Notes: generated by a model from the sequence alone, not told the origin. DNA of 64,000 nucleotides from Theocolax elegans (GCA_026168455.1 CM047430.1:3124869-3188868), one strand, 5' to 3'; numbered from the stretch's first letter, positions 10,937 through 23,713 are shown. Made by a program: numbers and translations.

Positions 10937-12278
10937 ATGTCAGATTCCGAAGTCGAATATATGGTAGAAGACTTAAAGAAAGAGACAGTCGAAGTAAAAG
11001 AAAGAGAACGTCGATTACGCCGATTAGAGACAGCCTTGATAGAGAAAGAAACTAAGATGCTTAACGAGGTCAAGGAGACGCAGCAGATCACTTTAGATGC
11101 TTTACATGATACTGAACAAGCAAGTGAACAGCTGACTCTTCAGCCTCTCGAAGAAAGTTGACTACGAGCAGTGAGGGAGAAACAAACGAGTACGCCGGAC
11201 GACCTGTGCCAATCAACTCTCGCTGCCTCGCTGCGTACAGTATTCGACACCTCTTGCATCAAAGACCCGACGACTCCTTGCAAAGCACCAACCTCGCATT
11301 ATAAAAATGAACCATACTCCGGATCTCTGCTCCAACAAATGGCAGATATTAGAAGAACTTTCCAATGTTTATGTGAAAGAAGCTCTTTATGGAGTTCCAA
11401 GGTTTAATGGTACGAATCTTATTAAATTTGCATGTGTCTGCAAACGAGCAGTGAAATGGGTTCTCGTGCATTAGAGGTAGAGATTGTCAAGTTATTAAAA
11501 AATAAATTAGATAATTAACCTTAAACTGCGGTTGATGGTATGGAGTTCAATAATCTAGAAGAATTTATCGACCGTTTAACGGTAGTATTCGCGCCGACAG
11601 AAACAATGAATCACCTCAGAGGGAAACTAAATTCTATAAAGGATCTTCGCACCGGGCCGCTGCTCAGTTACATAACACAAGTCACTGGCCTCAGACAGAA
11701 GAAGGTTGGACGTCAACGATGAATTAGAGGACCGCGAAATTTTGCAGATTGAAAGAGAAGCCATCGAGGGATTCCGTAATGGATTACGACCCGTTTTCCG
11801 CAATCAACTTAAAGATCCACGTAATCTCACATATGAAGAAGTGGTAGACGATGCCATTGCCGTCGATAAACAGATGAAGAGAGATAAGGCTATACATGGC
11901 GGGAGCAGAATGCGAAGTTCTGGTGAGCACGACGAACACAGAGATTTCGACCGGAATGAGCATAGACGACCAGCCTATCATAATGCACACAGTGCCAACG
12001 TGTTACATTATCGAGACCGAAAGGATTACGACAATATTCGAAGACGAGACGACAGAAATTTCCGAGATCAAAGGAATTTTGATAATTATTACACAGGAAG
12101 GTATGAAAGGAATAGAAACAGAGATTTCAACAAACAGACTTATCAACAAGACAGACGAAAAGGAATGCCGACTTGTAGTTATTGCAAAAACTACGGTCAC
12201 GAAATAGGTGAATGTAGGAAACTAAAATGGCGTAACAAGCCTAAGTTGTTTTTCACAATCAAAAATTGGAATTTGTAA
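10937..12278 (+). pseudogene. Gypsy element gag (broken), with CCHC zinc knuckle
   Basis: Gag of the gypsy element covering 10937-19535. The frame opens at 10937 with a charged, coiled-coil-like N-terminus (repeated E/K/R, 75 codons to a stop at 11161). It continues in other frames at 11171-11407 and 11540-11722 and ends in a 190-codon frame at 11706-12278. That last part is Arg/Asp/Tyr/His-rich. It finishes with a nucleocapsid knuckle CSYCKNYGHEIGEC (C-x2-C-x4-H-x4-C) near 12172-12213, which would bind RNA in the particle. Stops at about 11160, 11407 and 11520 show it is not translated as one protein. The start at 10937 was chosen as the first methionine of the charged open frame. Confidence 0.75.
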
Positions 12279-12962
12279 ACGCAAACGAATCAATTTATAT
12301 AAAGCCATTCGGTAGCGCAATGGTGAAATTAGCCTTAGCAAATCCGGACGAACACGAGTATGGCTATATTTTGAATTGATGAATGAATTCGAGCGGGAGA
12401 CTTCGTTGTAAGAACGATGATGGTTACGTTAACGTGGAATTTTTCAACGACGGTGATACAGAAGCAGAAATACACCTAACTTCACTTTGCATTCTCTAAA
12501 CAAGATATTTAAAGGGAATGACGAACGATCCAACAGCTCAATACTTAATGAATGGTTCGATAACCTGGTTTCGCATGATCCTGGCTCACCTGCTTCCTCG
12601 GATGGATTACTGTCTAGCTTCCCATCAACTTTAGACAATGCACCAATGCATATGCAAATAAGCTGGACAGAAGAGAACACAGGCGAGTATGATAAATTAG
12701 AGGCGGATACAAATGCATGCCTAATAGGCGAAATGTCGAAAGAACGTCTTGAATCGAATCATCCGAATTTGCTAGTGAACGTTCTGCTGGATGCTCAGTC
12801 GTTCAATATTTACATATCCCGATAACGAAAATTTAGAAATAATGGAGTACAATGATTCAATGATAAAGGACTATAAACAGATTCGTCCGTATCTAGCGCA
12901 CTCATTTACTGATATGACAGAGATAATCGATAATTGCTACCACCAAAATCTACCAAAAAAGG
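12279..12962 (+). pseudogene. Gypsy pol 5' region (linker and protease expected), unrecognisable
   Basis: This lies between the zinc knuckle and the reverse transcriptase, where the aspartic protease should be. Open frames exist (12487-12825, 12791-13111), but no DSG/DTG motif was found. Treat it as a decayed or deleted protease-linker region. Confidence 0.4.
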
Positions 12963-14417
12963 ATGGACCGAAAGCATTGCTTAAGAATAAAGGCTTTAGA
13001 CCAGTTACATCCAAAACTTCAGAGAAGATTGGAAAACCTCATCGAGATCACGAAAGACGTATTTCATCTGATAGGAGAATCGTTATCGTCGACGAACCTA
13101 ATACACCATAAAATCGAAACATACGATGAAATACCTCTTAACGTCAAACAATACTCAATCCCGCAGAAATTACAGGAGGTGGTATACGAGCTTGTTATTA
13201 AATTAGTAGACACCGGTATTATAGAACGCAACGACTCACCATACCCATTGTGGGTCGTAAAAAAACTTGACGACAACCAGGGCAATTCGCAGTGGAGAGT
13301 TGCAGTTGATTTTAGAAAACTCAATGAGAAAACTCGATCTTATCCCTTTCCGATTCCAAACATTACCCACCTAGTTGAACAATTAAGAGGTGCAATGTAT
13401 TTCATTGTTGCCGACATATATAGTGGATTTCACCAAATAGTGATTCGCCGCACGTTTCAAGAACTTACGAACAAAATTGTTGGTCAAAAACCACTGAACA
13501 AAGACAGTAAAACAAGAGTCAAAGCTATGCTCGGTTACATAGATGATATAATCCTTTTTGCTGAGACGCTCGAAGAACTAGATGAAACTTTTGTGGATTT
13601 ATCCAAAAGATTGCAAGATGTTAATTTGAAACTTAATCTGAATAAATGTCAGTTTTACAAGGATAATGTGCTTTTCTTGAGATATTCTGTAAGTGCAAAA
13701 GAGCTAGAACCTAATCCGGAGAATATAAAAGCTATAATTAACTACCCGATACCTCGAACACAGAAGAACATACGCCAGTTCTTGGGGATTTGCGGATATT
13801 ACAGGAACTTCATACCGAACATGTCAAAATTAGCTAAACCCTTAATCAATTTGTTAAAAAAGGATCAAAAATTCCTATGGGAAAATGAACAGTCAGAAGC
13901 TTTCGAAACTTTGAAAATAAAATTAATAGAAGCAGCCGTACTCCAATACCCGAATTTTGGTACAGACTTGTACGTAACCAGGAATGCGTGGAATTACGCG
14001 ATTGGTGGAGTTTTGTCCCAGAAAAAAGATACACACGATCTGCCGGTCGCTTATGCTAGCAAGTATCTCACGAGTACAGAAACAAGATACAGCACAACTG
14101 AGGAAGAATTATTCGCCATCCTGTACTGTGCCAATCAATTTGAATATTTTTTAATCGGCAGAAAATTTGTGTTTGTAGCTGACCACAAACCGCTTGTCTC
14201 GTTACATCGCATAAAAGACTCATCCTCACGTCTTAAGAATTGGTATTTTAAATTAACGGAAAAATTCCAATTTGAGGTTATTTACCAACCTGGGAAGATC
14301 AATTATGTAGCGGATGCACTTTCTAGGAACCCACCAATACCAGAACAAGTTAATGTCTTGGAGGAGCAGTATGAAGATACAAGTATCATATCAATAATGC
14401 CGCCAAAAGTACGTTGA
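12963..14417 (+). pseudogene. Gypsy pol: reverse transcriptase and RNase H (484 codons open, internally deleted)
   Basis: Longest open part of this pol. From the N-terminal side it shows a YSIPQKLQEVVYELV primer-grip approach, QWRVAVDFRKLNEKT, then IVADIYSGFHQI with the first catalytic Asp. The sequence then jumps almost directly to LGYIDDIILFAETL, so the finger/palm stretch that normally lies between (the PFGL-type box) is missing. After YIDD come FLGICGYYRNFIPNMSKLAKPL (connection), then RNase H from about 13960 (VTRNAWNYAIGGVLSQ, TEEELFAILYCANQFEYFL, NYVADALSR). The usual TDAS Asp of RNase H reads as TRNA, another lesion. It is open end to end but would not be active. It is followed after 12 bp by the linker to integrase. 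Confidence 0.85.
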
Positions 14418-14429
14418 CGCAGCACCAGT

Positions 14430-16061
14430 TTGTCATCCCCAATGGAAATATCTTCCAAGAGGGAACCTTTGGAACAGAAAGTCACCCTCACATTAGAACG
14501 ACCCGACCATGTAGATGACGAAGTGCTGGTGTCGACCGAAGTGAATCCCGAAAAATCGACAATCGACGAATTTATGACATTAGACGCGCACCTTCTAATA
14601 AAGACTTGCGACACTGAAAATGCAAACTACGATGATTCAATTATAGGAAACGCGGTTGAAATCCTTTCAGACTTATTCGACACAACCGACGCACAACACG
14701 AATCGACGGATATTATAGATCCCCCAGCAGTCGAATATGACGTAAATGCGCGAAAACGAAAACACCCGTATATTTGTAGGAATATTGTAGAAACGCGAGA
14801 TTCGTTTCTTCTATATCGCGATAACCTTATTTATTTCGTCATTCAGAAAAACCACCCTCTATGAAATGGAAGTAAACAACTTTCAGACAGAAATGAACTT
14901 CCGGGAAACGATAATTTAACGCTAGGTAGAGCTAAAACTACAGATAGAAACGGTAAAACTTTAATAGCCGTTCCTATAAAAGAGAATGTACACATTCGGT
15001 TCCGCGATGTATGCCTATCAATGGCGTTGAAATCGGTTCGCTTATCGAAAACTTTGAATATCGATGATCTTTCGTGGCAAGACATCGTGAACGTTTTAAA
15101 AAATAACTTTATAAACGACCTTATAATATTAATAATTTGCAATAATAAAACTCAAACACCAGACTCGGAATCGAGGGATCTGATAATAAAAGATATTCAC
15201 AATGCTCCCACAGACGGTCATAAGGGTATCACGAAAACACATAACCGAATTCGTCAAAATTACTATTGGCCCAATATGAAAGAAGACACCAGAAGAATAA
15301 TAAGCCAGTGTAAGACATGCCAGACGAACAAGCTTGTCAGAAAAAAAGTTAGACAACCTATGGTGCTAACCGACATTCCAGGCAAAGCGTTTGAGAAGTT
15401 GGCGATAGACCTGGTTGGACCGCTGCCCATCACCAAGAAGAATAATCTATACATTCTCACTATGCAGGATTAATTGACAAAATTTTGTATGCTCGCTCCA
15501 TTGAGGAATGCTACGTCCATGGATATCGCAGATACGTTACTGAAAAAATTTATATTTGTACACGGTTCACCAAAAGTAATTTTGACGGATCAGGCCGCGA
15601 ACTTCACCTCCGTGTTAATGAAGAACATAGCTAAGCTATGCAAAATAAAATCGATAACAACAACAGCGTTCTACCCGCAGGCGAATGGTTCAATCGAAAG
15701 AATGCGTCACTCGCTGGCGGAAAGGCTGAAAAATTATATAAATAATGTAAGAGAATGGGATGGGTGGTGCGAGTGCGCTGCATTTTCATATAATAACAGT
15801 GTGCACGAAGCTACGAAGCTCACCTCATTTGAATGCATTTATGGAAAAATCGCGCGCGAACCATCTGACAAAGCCATTGTAACCGACCACACAGCCGGAA
15901 CGTATTATGAGTATATAGCTGAACTAAGATCAAAACTTGGCGAGATCCAGAGAGTGGCAGGAGAGAATTTACGCAACGTAAAGGTTCGTTCAAAGGGATA
16001 TTATGATAGACGTCTGAATCCATGTCATTTTAAAGAAGGTGATAAGGTAATGATCCTATGA
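14430..16061 (+). pseudogene. Gypsy integrase (broken by stops)
   Basis: Integrase of the same element, in three open pieces (14430-14864, 15021-15473, 15474-16061). The 15021 piece carries the HHCC zinc-binding domain (HNAPTDGHKGITKTH with QCKTCQTNK downstream) and the first catalytic Asp in LAIDLVGPLP. A TAA after MQD at 15471 separates it from the rest in the same frame. The 15474 piece has the second Asp in VILTDQAANF and the Glu in FYPQANGSIERM, completing DDE, then a C-terminal GYYDRRLNP and FKEGDKVMIL. The sequence is therefore near complete but stopped once within the core. The function would be LTR DNA insertion in the nucleus. Confidence 0.85.
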
Positions 16062-16384
16062 GAGCCATGAAAAGATAAATTCTCACCCCAGTATTCTGGA
16101 CCTCATAAAGTTTTAGAGTTATTACCCAACCATGATGTAAAAATCACTTAAAAGAGTGGTACATGCGTGGTTCTTTCGAATAAGTTAAGGAAGACAAGCC
16201 TCGATACTGAGTCAGAGATACGCGAATCTGACATACTAACGTAATCGTCAATTTTATTATTATCAACTTCAGACTCACTATTAATATTATCCTATTAAAG
16301 TTTCTTTTTGTACTACTATTATTAGTATTATTAATAATCATCTCAATATTTATTGTACGATACACAATACAGTAGCTTATACGG

Positions 16385-18243
16385 ATGTTTATGAATGATT
16401 GCAATATGTTTAATATTATATTTCCTCTGTGCAGGATGGCCACTGGGATGATTCTTGTTATGCTAATTATAACACTGCGGCTGAGTGCCGTTAGTAACGC
16501 CATCACCATATACGACTGCAAAACGGCACAACCCAACGTCGCCGTTATCTCACTAACTCAGGTAGACGATTGCGACATGACCAACTTAAAACCGAAAATT
16601 GAAGGGAAATATCTACAACTCTTGCAACGGACCGAATTTATAACTATCAAAACCAAGCGGCGGTTCGAGAAAGTAGAACAGAACATCAAATATTATGGCA
16701 TGCACTCCCATGTTTCAGAAGTAAAAGGATGTGAATCGACATTCATTTCACCAATCTCACGGGAAGCGTGGCATGATCTATTAAAATACGAGCAACTAAA
16801 GTACGGATAGACTCTTTTAGGGAATTTCGTAGCAAACTACACCAACAGACGGACTATAACTGTTGCCGGAAATGTCGACCTAGAAGGAAATATGAGTACT
16901 CTGATCTGATTGTAACCGCTAAATTAGAAATGCGGGCAGACATAGCCATTGGCACTGTAAACAGAGAAAAGTACAGTACCCTATTATCATCGGGAACCCG
17001 ATGTAGATTTTCTAAGATGTCTTGTACCTACGCAGATGAAGGATACGGATTTTGGGACTATACACCTAAAACTTCTTGCAAGTTCGGCGAGTTTGCCATT
17101 CTTTACGAAGGACCAAGACAAAAATCAACGATCCAGATGGAAAGTCACTAACCATGTACTTTAGCAACTCCACAGGTGAAACCGGATTTGGCTTGGCAAA
17201 AACCGAGGAAGTAGACATTTGCGAATATCGTCTTATTAGCACAGATCAAGCAAAATTGTATATTTTTGAGACGACCAATACACCGATTGTTTAAATCTAT
17301 GAGGAAACTAAACGTAGCCGACGTTTCCCTAGGATTATACTTTATAGCAAAATAGGTAATGTAGGATGCCATATTAAAGTGGAAATTAAGTCACTATACA
17401 TGCAGATGGTCTTCAACAAATGTAAACTCGCAAAAATGATAATGGAAAATGCCCTTGCAAAGGTGTACGATTATCCAGACGATTTCGCGCTTGCGCTTAA
17501 CGTCATGAAATCACCAAGATTCTTAGCTATCCCAGCCGGCGAAGTTAGATACATAGTACATTTTAAGGCCATGACATGCAAAGTAAGACTGAAAAATGCT
17601 ACTACGAGATACCAGTTAACTGCGCAAGACAATAACTGTTTGCTAAACCCAGAACCAGAATACTGACTAAGATAGGATCTTACCGCGATTGCAACGCACT
17701 GCTGCCAACGTTATTTGAAGTAGAAGAACAATGGTACAAGAGAATAACAGGAATTCATGAAGTCACGCAACCCCAAATCCTAAGACCAACAAAACTTTAA
17801 CTTGGAAATCCACAGATTGCAGGGATGTACACACAAAACGAAATTGATTCGCTACACAAACATTTGATCTTCCCAGCAGAAAAAGGTCCTATTCTCGAGA
17901 GTATAGCCAGACGACTAAAAGATAATACCGCAGGACAACGTCCAATTATCTACAGGAACCTCACACCCGAGGAATTAGAGAACATGGCACAATCTACACT
18001 AGCAAAGTACTGAAGCAAATTTGAGAAATTCGGACAAGTATCAGCTGGAATACGATATGGAATGGAATATGATTGTCTTTGTAATCCAAACCGTGAAATT
18101 ATTACTCGATACGTTCCTTCGTGGATATGCTATGCACAAAGTATTCGGATAGAGTACACGCTTATTTGGGGCAGTCTTTGGATCATTAACTCATTTATTC
18201 TTAAACCTATTGAGAACGACCACGCATAATACGGAAGGTAATA
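16385..18243 (+). pseudogene. Env-like viral glycoprotein gene of the gypsy element (broken)
   Basis: Third gene after integrase, the position of env in insect endogenous retroviruses. The first frame, 16385-16810, opens with a hydrophobic stretch around MATGMILVMLIITL that fits a signal peptide. It then shows a Cys-containing start of the mature protein (YDCKTAQPN), an IKYYGMHSHVSEVKGCES motif and a downstream Trp/His segment. Later pieces (16930-17151, 17076-17294, 17379-17666, 17825-18013) lie in different frames with stops between, and the last stretch near 18100-18220 is again hydrophobic. The gene is clearly dead. From memory the YGMHSH-type region recalls glycoproteins of chuvirus-type insect viruses captured by LTR elements. 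A baculovirus F-like env is the alternative; no furin-type site was seen. Confidence 0.65.
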
Positions 18244-19535
18244 TAAACTCACCAGATATTCGCGATATGTAGAGTTTTGGTGGTATGTCTTTCTTCCTTG
18301 CCCGGAGAAACCAAATCGATTCTCCGTCCCAAATGGACCTCAACTGCACTTTGGGCGTGGTGCTCCCCCATTAAGCTATGTGCTGGCGAGCGTATATGAG
18401 CGAATATGAGAAGTAGATAGGATCTTTGTCTTCTGACTCGCTACCCGTGCCCGTATGACTCAGTCGTAGACGTCATCACCGACGTTGAATGTTCAGGTAC
18501 AGGATAAATGAATAGGTAAGTGGCAGGTAAGTGAATGATAAAATACAATCGAATCGAAATATATTTATCTTTAATCTAACTCAAATATAGTAATGATAAT
18601 AGTATGATAATATAATATAAGTACGTATACTCTCCGCGTTCGCGGGTACTCGTATACGTAATAATTATAAGATGAATAAATAGTGCAATCGCGACTTATA
18701 TGCGCACGTAAATGGCGGCTTATTTTGTGCGTAGGAAATACGATTATTAGCGACTTATTTTGCGCGGGATAAAGTAGTAGGAGCTCGCGGCTCTCGAAGA
18801 AACACGTCTTTACAGTTCGAAGGTAGTCGGAGTACTGACAAGCGTCGGCGTGTGCTTACCTTCGTCGCGACCATTGGAGCGGGGATTCAAGGCCTTGATT
18901 GACTGGCGGTGTCAATGTATAGAAGCTTCTAGAAGCGTTGATGATGTTCGGTCGATCTTTAATCGTCTGTTGTTACTCGGTAGAAAAGTGTTGATGCTCG
19001 TACGGCGCGAGAAGTTTCTAACCGTCGATGTTATCATACACCGGATGAAGCAAATGTTACTTGAGATACCTTGATTGCATAATAATTTGTCTTTCGCTTC
19101 TAGAAGGTTCCATAGATGCCGAATTCTACAATAAATATTGATTATTTGGATAGGGTTAGGGACGGCAAAGGTTCTTTATTATAAATATCTGTTGTATGTG
19201 AAATTTCAGTCGATCGCTTAATTAGATTTCGAGATAGGGACGTTTTTATGTTTTGCGGCGTTGTTTAGTTATGTTTTCCATGATTGAAATATGTATTTCT
19301 TATTTATAATAATCTTAAATAATTAACAATACATTCATTATAATATACAAGTGTACATCGGCATAAAAATAATATATAAAAGTAACGTTGGTTTCTGTGC
19401 ATCTTGCGGTTTGAATAATAAGTAGTATTCATGTGATTAAGTATCGTATGTTTGATGGTCGTCGACAGTTTATTGTCTTTCAGTGATAAAATGTATCATC
19501 AGCTGTCTCGTTTAATTACGTCTCAAGCTGAGTCT
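18244..19535 (+). mobile_element. 3' LTR region of the gypsy element
   Basis: It follows env and matches 4262-6880 (outside its solo LTR) and the inverted fragments at 8773 and 20480. About 100 bp present at 4270-4410 are missing here near 18265. A TATA-like ATATATAAAAG lies near 19372. Sequence shared with the inverted copy runs to CGTTTAATTACGTCTC near 19525. An exact end was not found. Confidence 0.65.
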
Positions 19536-19721
19536 CATAAGATCTCGCATTGCGACCACTACGACCAAACGCCACGAACGCTACACGACGTTTAATTAAG
19601 ACAGTACGCATATCACACAAAGGACAATAAAAAGTACGGTAATATGAAAGGCGAGCCTAGCCTTGCTGGAGAACAATTGCGTCACTCTACGAGTGCCACG
19701 CTGGTTACTTAAGAGTGGGGG

Positions 19722-20479
19722 TGTTACGATATGAAGCTAAGCTCGCAGAATTTGCGACTATACTATTATTCTTATCGTATAACTAAGAAACGTAATCGAT
19801 CTAACATAATTGTTAATCACACATACGTTTGTTACTTTACTTACAACATTTTTTCAATAAATGTTTAACATTTTATCTGCGTAGATAGATAGATGGCAAT
19901 GTGTAGATCTTAACTACTACTATGAAATCCGTCATAGATCCATATCTTGAATGTTGGAGGAGTGGGAGTGAGTTTTGGTCCACACGCCGAGTACTGACCA
20001 GTCGAGTACCTCTACTCTCGATCCAACCATGGACTACACACCTTAAACCGACATTTAATGCTCATCTTTTATTATTATTTTTATTATTATTACTATTATT
20101 TATTTAGTAATCATATATACCAATATATATCAATTCAAACACTATGACGTGACCGTATGCTTCTATTGATATTTACTAAACAAGGACAGCAGATATAAAA
20201 AATTCGATAAAATCCCCCCCCCCCCCTAAAATTCATCGCTCTATACGATACACATATTTGTTCCCACTCATACCATTTATTTTACTACTATTAACGCATA
20301 TTCAGATATATAGTATATTAATGTATATTTACTCTCGCGGTGGATGAATAAATGATCAAAATTCTAAATTGCCCACTACAGAGACGAGTCACACACATCG
20401 GCAAATAATGTTGGCCCTGTTACACAAACGGCTGGTACCAATATTATCCGAGACGCCGACCATTTTTGGCAGATGAGAT
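19722..20479 (+). mobile_element. Possible LTR start after a polypurine tract, then unassigned DNA
   Basis: AAGAGTGGGGG followed by TGTTACGATATG at 19722 looks like a polypurine tract and the start of a 3' LTR of another element. An AATAAA lies near 19856. The end was not located. A 13-base C run sits near 20214. Nothing else is recognised up to 20479. Confidence 0.35.
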
Positions 20480-21205
20480 TTCTATCAACATTGATCGAGA
20501 GAGACGTAATTAAACGATACAGCTGATGATACATATTACCACTGGAAGACGATAAAATGTCGACGACCATCAAACATACGACAGCCGGTAACTTATCACC
20601 GACCATCGATAAGGAGTGAAACTGTTTTACCGACATATGGCAAATCTTCCTGAAACTACAACTCGATCGTGAATAGCGGCTACTACAACCATCTAAAGAC
20701 TCTTACATGCGATTCTTTATTTACACTATTGTTCAAACATATAAAGATATAATAACTATGTGAATATTATTAATACTACTTATTGATCAACCCGCAAGAT
20801 GCATAGAAACCAACGTTACTTTTATATATTCTTTTTATACCGATGTACACTTGTGTATTATAATGAATATATTGTTAATTATTTAAGATTATTATAAATA
20901 AGAAAGATAAGAATAAGTTCGAATCACGGAAAACATAACTAAACAACGCCGCAAAACACAAAAACGTCCTTATCTCAAATCTAATTAATCGATCGATTCG
21001 AAATTTCATATTCGCATAGAAGTCGTGATTGCACTATTTAGTCGTCTTATAATCATAACGTATAGGACTACCCGCGAACGCGAAGCTTATACGTACTTAT
21101 ATTATATTATCATACTATTATCAATACTGAATATATTTCGATTCGATTGTATTTTATCATTCACCTTACCTGCCCATTTACCTGTACATTTATTATTTAT
21201 TATAT
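20480..21205 (-). mobile_element. Inverted gypsy LTR fragment
   Basis: Reverse complement of the LTR at about 18535-19530. Landmarks on the minus strand are AATAATCTTAAATAATTAAC, TATATAAAAGTAACGTTGGT and GTCGTATGTTTGATGGTCGT. With the plus-strand copy ending near 19535 it forms a head-to-head pair about 0.9 kb apart. Confidence 0.75.
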
Positions 21206-21783
21206 ATTTATTAGAACTACTTACGCAATTTCCATCTAAAACAGACAGAGCCACTCCTAATTTTTCGTCTAAAGCTTTCGTAAGGCGAAGCTCTGCCAGT
21301 CAACTCTTTGATTTTTATCCGAGGGCGTGGCTCTGCTACTCGGACTTTAAAGAAATACGCATTCAAAATCAAGCGAGATCTCGTATTCGGGGATCGAGAC
21401 GCATCGTTGACATCTACGAGCCATAGTCAAAGAACTGCGACTTCGACATCTGGCAATCATCGGACTCCAAAAGCATACGCATCCAACGACGCCCGCAGGT
21501 CTAGCAGGATATTATCAAGCCATTTGACACCGTAATCCACGTTCGAGGCGGACCTTCGTTCCTCACCGTATATATATGTATATATATATATATATATAAA
21601 CACCAGTATCGGTACTTATGGTGACACTTCGTGTTATCTTGGTGTTTTGAGGTTATAAAACATATGTAACGACTCAGATATAAGGGGGAGAATATTAATT
21701 GACAGAATAATGCATAAAAAACCAATAACCCAAATATCAAAAAACCCAAATACCTAAATACCCCTCACCGGTAAAAAAGCACA
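21206..21783. other. Unassigned sequence with a short TA tract
   Basis: No gene is recognised; open frames here lack motifs. A (TA)n-like tract lies at about 21570-21598. Confidence 0.4.
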
Positions 21784-21910
21784 CTTTGACCTTATAATAT
21801 TAATGAAGGATTGAAGTTATAACCTCATTCGAAGTGTCGGAGGCCTCCGGCCTCCGGCACCTCGAAAGACGTTATAACTTCAATCCTTCATTAATATTAT
21901 AACGTCAAAG
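21784..21910. repeat. 127-bp near-perfect palindrome
   Basis: CTTTGAC at 21784 begins an arm that recurs in reverse complement ending GTCAAAG at 21910. The arms share TAATATTAATGAAGGATTGA and GAAGTTATAAC, and the centre is the GC-rich GGAGGCCTCCGGCCTCC. Transcribed, it would fold into one long hairpin. A miniature foldback transposon is the simplest reading. Confidence 0.85.
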
Positions 21911-22087
21911 CGGGGCTCACAAAGATAATATTCCGATTTTTTGTGTGTCGGCATAAGTACGGATACATGGTTGAATTTTCGGTGGAATTATGCTGACGTC
22001 GGCATAATTACCCCAAAGTAAGCACAATTCCCATTTCCCGTAAGAATTTGACGGCATAAGTACCGATTGATCAATTTATACATATAT

Positions 22088-22962
22088 ACACACAGGGTGC
22101 CCTAAAAGTAACGATACACCCAATAAATATTCCAGGTAAAAGCTTTTTTAAAAAACGTAAAGGTCATTCCTTAAGTAACTTTTTACGACGAATCCAGTGG
22201 TGAACTTGGATTTGACCTTCAACTTGTCATTCAAGGTCATTTCAAGGACAACTTTGTTTTTTTAAATGGGAACCCCTATTTTTCGCAACAGCAATCGAAA
22301 GAGCGAGAAATTTTACGTCTAAACATGTACTCAGGTCATAGGTCAAGGTGACCTTGAACCGTCTGCTGAAGGTTATTAAGTTTTAGGTATGGATCGGCTC
22401 CGATCTGTACTTGTTTGAATTAGGGGTATTAAAAAGGTCAAGGGAATTCTTGTAATAATGGTATCCAATGATGACCTTGGATTTGACCTAGCATTAGACC
22501 TTGAACGTCACTCGAAGGTTAACTTTTTTTTAATGAAAACGGCTATTTTTCACAACAACAATCAAAAGAGCGGGAAAGTTATTGATCATTAGTTGATAAA
22601 GTATTAGTTCTTTTTTTGAGGGTTGAAAGTTTAAGATTAGTGAGATGCGAGTTCATAACATAGAGATTTATGCGATATGTTAATAATTACAAGTAAGAAC
22701 CTGGTTAATTCATGTAAATAAAGCATCCCGATCGTGAGAGATGAGGGGACTCATGTAAATCAAGCACTCCATAGGGAACAGATTTTACTACGTCCACGTC
22801 GTTGTTCCTGGGTAACGCTAAATGTAAAAAACTGACCACGCAATGACCTTGAAGGTTCAAACTTACAGATTGGAGTTAATCCATAGCAAGTTCGAGTGAA
22901 ATTTCCCGCCCTTTTGATTGTTGTTGTGAAAAATAGCCGTTTTCATTAAAAAAACCCATCTC
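22088..22962. repeat. Dispersed repeat rich in AGGTCA/TGACCT half-sites, with inverted internal segment
   Basis: It starts CACAGGGTGCCCTAAAAGTA. AGGTCA or TGACCT occurs at least nine times between 22160 and 22850, including AGGTCA-AGG-TGACCT at 22340-22354. The stretch near 22530-22575 (AATGAAAACGGCTATTTTTC) recurs inverted near 22922-22955, so at least two diverged or rearranged copies are present. No coding sequence was seen. Confidence 0.6.
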
Positions 22963-23149
22963 TGAAGCTCCTTTTGAATTAAACTCTCCTCTGCCACGGA
23001 ACGAGCAAAATGAGAGCCCCTAGCTCGTTGTGGACGACTAGATCTCAGAAGTTCCGTGGCCAAAGATTGGGCATCCGAGCCCTCTCCCGATCCTGCACCC
23101 GCGAATCTCAGATACACACGTCCAGTGTACGTGGAATTTGGGAGGGGGG
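22963..23149 (+). mobile_element. 3' internal end and polypurine tract of a gypsy element
   Basis: TTTGGGAGGGGGG at 23137-23149 directly precedes the LTR start TGTAAAGG. That is the arrangement of a polypurine tract before a 3' LTR. The preceding internal sequence belongs to a truncated element lying upstream of the LTR. Confidence 0.5.
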
Positions 23150-23667
23150 TGTAAAGGTAAGCTACATACTCTTATGCGTATGAAGCTATACCTTATAACG
23201 AGCGCGAGTGACGATCGGAAAAGCTCGTAGGTGATCGGGAAAGCTCGCGCGTAAGCCGCGTAAGGACTAATAATGGTCCGACGCGCAAGCTGACTGAGGA
23301 GAGTATAGAGAGTTTATGCGAGTCATCGCGCATAGACACGTTGCCGGTAACGCCTTCCTTGCTAATTCGTGGCAAGAGAAAAAGAATCGTTATCGCGGAT
23401 TCTTGCTCGGGTTCTGGGTTTCGCGCCATGAAGAACGAGTGATTTTGTGGCGTGAGTGTGCTGGTGTCGAGCGCACAGCTCCAGCGACTCCCAGGAACCT
23501 GCGAGGACGGCGAAGTTGCCGCGCGACGGCGAGGAAGCTAACGGGCGACCGCGTACGCGTGCTAGAGAGAGCAAAAGTGCGAGTAACCCCGGGGGTTACA
23601 CCTCGTCGCGAGACCTCACGCGGCCTATACACGGCTTGTGTTATTTCTTTATTCTATGTTAAACTAA

Positions 23668-23669
<2 letters not shown>

Positions 23670-23713
<44 letters not shown>
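23670..23713. repeat. (TA)n microsatellite
   Basis: Uninterrupted TA run that borders the foldback element. Confidence 0.95.
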
